From: Bacteroidota bacterium
GTDB taxonomy: Bacteria > Bacteroidota > Bacteroidia > Bacteroidales > Prolixibacteraceae
Assembly (NCBI GenBank): GCA_023251455.1
Contig: JAHEYT010000068.1
Coordinates: forward strand, 1 to 34,803
DNA: 34,803 nt
Direction of reading: 5' to 3'
Part shown: piece after piece, positions 31,065 to 34,803 of the stretch
Position numbering within the stretch: the first letter of the stretch is position 1
How the letters are laid out: every line of letters starts with the position of its first letter
Made by a program: the position numbers and the translations under genes
The notes under the pieces: generated by a model
What the model was told of the DNA's origin: nothing
The model's database searches: none
The model's input: the letters and a program-made list of their open reading frames with translations, nothing else

Positions 31065-32627
31065 CTATTTCTTGAATTCAATTTTCAGTGTTGCGACCTG
31101 CCATTCGGGCAATTGAGCTGGTTTATTAATTACCAACGCATCGCCTTCCTGTTTCCAGGTCAGTTTCTCTTTGCTTCCCAGCATTTTAACCGAAGCGACA
31201 GTTTTGCTGTTCACTTTGGAGTTTTTTCCCAGCGAAGTAATTTTAATATCGCCCAATGGTTTGCTCATGCAGAAAGCATAAAGAGTTTCTCCTTTGGTTG
31301 TGAAACGAATGTCGTTCGAATCGTATGGACGCACGTCCTTCACTCCCCCAAATGTTCCTTTTTCCTGAGTTTTTGAGGTTGACGGGCCTTCTCCATAAAT
31401 TTTCCATGGACGGGTTCCATAAATGGCTTCTCCGTTTGCAGGTGTCCATTTGGCAATTTCGTTCAGGATATTCAGAACATCTGGTTCCAGGTCGCCTTCC
31501 GGAGTTTGAACTACGTTGATGAGCAGGTTGCCGTTTTTACTGACGATATCAACCAACATCTGGATCACTTCGGTTCCGGTCATGTATTTCTGGCCGGTAC
31601 GGTAATACCAGTCGCCAATGGAGGTATCGGTTTGCCATGGGAATGGGCTGATTGAATCCAGCGCTCCGCGCTCCACATCCTGTACCCACCGGCCTTGTGA
31701 CGGACGTAATTTAGCAGTGTAAACGGCATCCAGTTTTCCACCGTTTTTAGCCATATCCTGATTGTAGTAATGTGCCAGCATGGTTCGTCCAACTTCGCCA
31801 AAAGGCAATTCACTGTCAGAATAAAGCAAATCAGGATGGTACATATCAATCAGTTCGGTAATTTTTGCCAACCAGTCTTTCTGGTTTTCAGGATCCTTTG
31901 TCAGCCAATCTTTGTCGTCCGGAGCAGTTTTTTTGTGGTACAAGTCGGCATATTGTTCATCGTTTCCATCGTAAGGAACTCCGGCTAAAGGTCCGGTTTT
32001 GTCGGCGCCACGGGCAGCCTGAAACCATGTATAACTGGCGCCTAAATGTTCAGAAACGCCAAACCGTAACCCTTCTTTTTTTGCGGCCTGTTGAAACAGT
32101 CCAACCACATCCTTTTTGGGTCCCATGTTTACCGAATTCCATTTGTGAAGTTTTGAATTCCACAAAAAGAAGTTGTCGTGGTGGGTTGCCATGCTGACAA
32201 AATATTTGGCGCCCACTTTTTTGTACAAAGCCATCAGTTTATCAGGATCCCAACGCTCAGCTTTCCATAAAGGGATAATGTCTTTGTACCCGAATTTCGA
32301 TGGATGTCCGTAATGCGCAACATGGTAAGTATAATCTTCATCGGGCTTATCGCTGAAGGCATTTTTACTCCAGTCCCAACCTTGATTCTGATACATTCTC
32401 TTTGCGTACCAGTCTCCCTGGCGAGGAACAGCCTGTGGCCCCCAATGAGCCCAGATTCCGAATTTCGCATCGCGAAACCATTCCGGATATTGATACTCTT
32501 TGAACGAATCGTCAGTGTTTATGAATTTTGCAGGTAGTGCTTTTTTCGGTTGTGCTGAAACTGATATTCCGAGTACAATAAAAAGCAAACTTGTTAGCCT
32601 GATTTTTTTGAATAGATTAGTTCCCAT
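31065..32627 (-). CDS. Alpha-L-fucosidase, GH29
   Basis: A 520-residue exported GH29 glycosidase that releases L-fucose from glycans. Signal peptide at residues 1-25 (LTSLLFIVLGISVSAQ). Early motifs are FRDAKFGIWAHWGPQAVP, then AKYFVSMATHHDNFFLWNS, a family hallmark around the substrate-binding His pair. HPDLLYSDSELPFGE places the catalytic nucleophile at D271 by comparison with GH29. The C-terminal domain (about 400-520) is beta-rich (FTTKGETLYAFCMSKPLGDI). No sorting tail is present, so it is probably periplasmic. The gene lies 139 bases after manC on the same strand; the gap contains a 7-bp hairpin (ACTCTCC/GGAGAGT). Confidence 0.94.
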   Translation of the reverse strand: MGTNLFKKIRLTSLLFIVLGISVSAQPKKALPAKFINTDDSFKEYQYPEWFRDAKFGIWAHWGPQAVPRQGDWYAKRMYQNQGWDWSKNAFSDKPDEDYTYHVAHYGHPSKFGYKDIIPLWKAERWDPDKLMALYKKVGAKYFVSMATHHDNFFLWNSKLHKWNSVNMGPKKDVVGLFQQAAKKEGLRFGVSEHLGASYTWFQAARGADKTGPLAGVPYDGNDEQYADLYHKKTAPDDKDWLTKDPENQKDWLAKITELIDMYHPDLLYSDSELPFGEVGRTMLAHYYNQDMAKNGGKLDAVYTAKLRPSQGRWVQDVERGALDSISPFPWQTDTSIGDWYYRTGQKYMTGTEVIQMLVDIVSKNGNLLINVVQTPEGDLEPDVLNILNEIAKWTPANGEAIYGTRPWKIYGEGPSTSKTQEKGTFGGVKDVRPYDSNDIRFTTKGETLYAFCMSKPLGDIKITSLGKNSKVNSKTVASVKMLGSKEKLTWKQEGDALVINKPAQLPEWQVATLKIEFKK

Positions 32628-32766
32628 AGTGTTAGTTTTAAATTTTAATTCAAGGTTTTACTTAGGTAAAGGAATAGGTATGGTGAAACTCTCCCAAAGA
32701 GGAGAGTCTATTTCAATAAAGAGAATGCTTGCTGAGTTTATTTCAGCACACGAATTAAAAAAATGC

Positions 32767-33849
32767 CTACAGGTATTGATCCAGCTTCCGTTTGGTAATT
32801 TCAGCCACCACGCCTTTGATTTCTTCGGCCTGATCGCGTTTGCAAACCAAAATGGTATCGCCGTCTTTTACCACAATCACATCGTCCATCCCAACAACTG
32901 CGACCAAACTGCCCGGAGCATAAACGTATGAGTTTTTGGTATCCTGAAAAATAACATCACCAACGTGTGCATTCTGGTTCTCGTCTTTTCGCTGATCGTA
33001 TTTATAAACTTCTTCCCAGCTTCCCAGGTCGTTCCAAACAAAATCACCCTGCACCAGAAAAACGTTATCAGCTTTTTCCATAATACCATAGTCAATCGAA
33101 ATGGAATCGACCTGGTTGTAAATTTTGTCCAGAACCTCTTCGTAGCTTGCAGTGCCGATCGTTTCTGCGATTTTTTGCAAGTCGATATACAAATTAGGAG
33201 CGTATTTCTGAACGGCTTCCAGAAAGACAGAAACTTTAAAAACAAAGATTCCGGCATTCCAGAAAAATTTTCCGGAGTCGACATAAGACTGAGCAGTTTC
33301 CAGATTAGGTTTCTCTACGAAACGATTGACTGCAAACGATTTGATGGTCTGGCCAATTTTGATTTCATCGGCAATTTCGATGTATCCGTAGCCAGTTGCC
33401 GGGGCATTTGGCGTAATTCCGATGGTCACGATTCCATTCTTTTCCTCGGCTATTTTTGCTGCCGATTCAATGGTTTCCTGAAAAAGCTTATCGTTTTGAG
33501 TCAGGTGGTCGGCTGGCGAAACAATCATGATTCCGTTCGGATCGTTTTTGGCAATAAACAAAGCCGCCAGTCCAATTGCCGGAAGCGTATTTTTGCCCAC
33601 CGGTTCGTAAATCAAATTTTCTTTTGGAAGCCTCGAAGTTTGTTGTTCCAAAACCTCTTTTTGCCCTTTGTTTGAAACGACGTAAATACTTTCGTCGGGA
33701 ATGAAATTGGCAAAACGGCTGATGGTAGCCTGAATCAGCGATTCGTTTCCGAAGATGGTCAGAAATTGTTTCGGATTTGCTTTGCGGCTTCTTGGCCAAA
33801 AACGAGTGCCAGATCCACCGGCCATTATCAAACAATGAAATTTACTCAT
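32767..33849 (-). CDS. manC: Mannose-1-phosphate guanylyltransferase
   Basis: Makes GDP-mannose from GTP and mannose-1-phosphate, the precursor for mannosylated glycans and GDP-fucose. The 360-residue protein begins MSKFHCLIMAGGSGTRFWPR followed by SRKANPKQFL, the nucleotide-binding and catalytic signature. Family segments further on are VSPADHL, the ATGYGYIEI substrate loop, FVEKPNLETA, FFWNAGIFVFK, SIDYGIMEKA and WNDLGSWEEV. The C-terminal isomerase domain of bifunctional enzymes is absent, so this is the single-function type. It starts 11 bases after the upstream fusion gene, so the two form an operon, perhaps with fucosidase. Confidence 0.95.
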   Translation of the reverse strand: MSKFHCLIMAGGSGTRFWPRSRKANPKQFLTIFGNESLIQATISRFANFIPDESIYVVSNKGQKEVLEQQTSRLPKENLIYEPVGKNTLPAIGLAALFIAKNDPNGIMIVSPADHLTQNDKLFQETIESAAKIAEEKNGIVTIGITPNAPATGYGYIEIADEIKIGQTIKSFAVNRFVEKPNLETAQSYVDSGKFFWNAGIFVFKVSVFLEAVQKYAPNLYIDLQKIAETIGTASYEEVLDKIYNQVDSISIDYGIMEKADNVFLVQGDFVWNDLGSWEEVYKYDQRKDENQNAHVGDVIFQDTKNSYVYAPGSLVAVVGMDDVIVVKDGDTILVCKRDQAEEIKGVVAEITKRKLDQYL

Positions 33850-33860
33850 GTGTGTCAGTT

Positions 33861-34802
33861 TTAGTAGCGAACTTTAATTTTTAATGCGCCTTCAATGGCT
33901 TCTTCCGAAGCAACAACGGCATATCCGCCACCACAACCTGAGGTTATTGCACCCGGATATTTACCGATGTACTTGCTTTCCATTTCTTCCAGAACCCATT
34001 CGGGAACTGTATTCGGAAGTATTTTCTTCCAGGCATAGAAAGTTTCGGTCATCGATTCACCAAGCAAGTTAACATTTTTTGAGAGAATAGCCTCGTAACA
34101 TTTTAGTCCGGCATCGCCCAATTCTTTTACGTATTCAGGTTTCAGGTTTTGATCGACCAACGGATCGTACCCATTCGGGCGAGGCGACATAGGAATCAAA
34201 TGCAAAACATCCGAAAGCCATTCGCAGGTTTCCTTGTCGAATGTGTTTTCAATGTTCGAAGGCCAGAATTTCCCATCGTAATCCAAACGGCTGACACCCG
34301 GAACCAGGATTCCAAGCTGGTCTTGCGATCCTGAAATATATTGGCTTCCGGGAGGATTTTCGGCGCCAAACAGAAGTTGGGCGTTTCGAACCTGATCACC
34401 TTCAGGAATTTTGCCGCCCCAAATTTCATGGGCAATTTTACGTGAACTGGTTGCCATTCCTGAGCGATCGTTGAATTCGATGGTTGGCCAGATTTGTGCA
34501 ACCACTACCGATCCGGGATGAACCTTGGAAACCCAAGGTTGATCCATCCAACCTCCTGCAATACAAACACGGTAAGGGAATTGAAGCTCCTTTTTTGAAC
34601 TTGAACTTGAACGTGCAGGCAATCCTTCTTCAGGAATACGTTCCAGAACAACTAATTCCACGTTATTTTCCTTACATATTTGTGCTTTTCCTTCGGTGAA
34701 CCCGTCGGTATTTACAATAAACAGGTCAGGTTTCAGGCGTTTCATGTCTTCCTCAAAGTCGAGCATTCCCATTCCGGATGAAACAAATGCTTCAGTCACA
34801 TA
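33861..34802 (-). CDS. Nucleotidyltransferase/GHMP-kinase fusion, N terminus beyond the window
   Basis: The frame is open to the window edge, so the N terminus is missing; the GTG at 34799 is internal. The visible first part resembles the end of a cytidylyltransferase-like Rossmann domain (RLKPDLFIVNTDG, VELVVLER, LPARSSSSSKKE). A GHMP-kinase domain follows: motif 1 is PYRVCIAGGWMDQPW, motif 2 RSGMATSSRK in place of the usual PxxGLGSSAA, then GSQDQLGILVPG, and motif 3 SGCGGGYAVVASEEA near the C terminus. The order nucleotide transferase then sugar kinase suggests activation of a sugar in one protein, as FKP does for fucose, but the domains are not those of FKP. The neighbour manC supports nucleotide-sugar synthesis; the sugar is unknown. 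Confidence 0.8.
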   Translation of the reverse strand, partial: YVTEAFVSSGMGMLDFEEDMKRLKPDLFIVNTDGFTEGKAQICKENNVELVVLERIPEEGLPARSSSSSKKELQFPYRVCIAGGWMDQPWVSKVHPGSVVVAQIWPTIEFNDRSGMATSSRKIAHEIWGGKIPEGDQVRNAQLLFGAENPPGSQYISGSQDQLGILVPGVSRLDYDGKFWPSNIENTFDKETCEWLSDVLHLIPMSPRPNGYDPLVDQNLKPEYVKELGDAGLKCYEAILSKNVNLLGESMTETFYAWKKILPNTVPEWVLEEMESKYIGKYPGAITSGCGGGYAVVASEEAIEGALKIKVRY

Positions 34803-34803
34803 T

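Noticed and set aside
32628..32766. Terminator between manC and the fucosidase gene
   Set aside because: The ACTCTCC/GGAGAGT hairpin has no T run on the minus strand, so read-through is possible and termination is not supported.
1..34803. tRNA, rRNA or CRISPR array
   Set aside because: No cloverleaf-like, ribosomal or regularly spaced repeat pattern was noticed on reading the gaps between genes.

Overview
The window is chromosomal DNA from a member of the Bacteroidota. The signs are type IX secretion (Por-type) C-terminal sorting tails on two exported proteins, promoters of the TTTG-N19-TAnnTTTG type, no clear Shine-Dalgarno sequences, a TolC/adaptor/two-permease ABC efflux operon, and many lineage-typical lipoproteins. 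Gene content (B12-dependent methionine synthase, GH29 fucosidase, secreted M1 peptidase and PKD proteins) suits a polysaccharide- and protein-degrading lineage such as the Marinilabiliales/Prolixibacteraceae, but that rank is only an inference. No rRNA, tRNA, CRISPR array, phage or insertion sequence was seen.

Layout. 1-1836 (+): 3' part of metH with a terminator. 2052-3338 (+): an AAA ATPase/DUF4143 gene behind two near-identical 33-bp palindromes. 3355-9304 (-): a five-gene efflux operon read ATPase, permease, permease, adaptor, TolC, ending in a strong terminator. 9619-13542 (-): a nickel locus in transcription order NikR-like regulator, larE, larC, larB, nickel-transporter-like membrane protein, with a well-formed promoter. 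13648-14966 (-): YqhA-family, OsmC-family and a small membrane protein. 15072-15797 (+): riboflavin synthase with promoter and hairpin terminator. 15811-20005 (-): a coiled-coil membrane protein, then an operon of a Big_5-type lipoprotein, a DUF3108 protein and a 97-aa unknown. 20086-21294 (+): two VOC-family genes framed by structured intergenic DNA and a short direct repeat, possibly an acquired module. 21335-25245 (-): OmpA-like lipoprotein, TetR regulator, RNase R. 25414-27516 (+): a possible small RNA, then a secreted M1 aminopeptidase. 27538-28778 (-): cold-shock-domain protein and a VOC protein. 28927-30957 (+): secreted PKD protein. 31065-34802 (-): alpha-L-fucosidase, mannose-1-phosphate guanylyltransferase and a nucleotidyltransferase/GHMP-kinase fusion cut by the window edge.

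How the genes work together. The nickel locus makes the nickel-pincer nucleotide cofactor: LarB carboxylates and hydrolyses nicotinic acid adenine dinucleotide, LarE adds sulfur, LarC inserts nickel, and the membrane protein probably brings nickel in. The client enzyme (a LarA-type racemase) is not in the window. The regulator has the NikR fold but lacks all four canonical nickel ligands, which is the most unusual protein-level observation. The efflux operon should form a MacAB-TolC-like machine with a permease heterodimer. The right end pairs fucose release (GH29) with GDP-mannose synthesis and a sugar-activating fusion enzyme.

The best candidates for something undescribed are the paired palindromes before the AAA/DUF4143 gene, the ligand-less NikR with its 21-bp-phased repeats, the structured DNA around the VOC pair, and a terminator-ended short transcript before the M1 peptidase gene.
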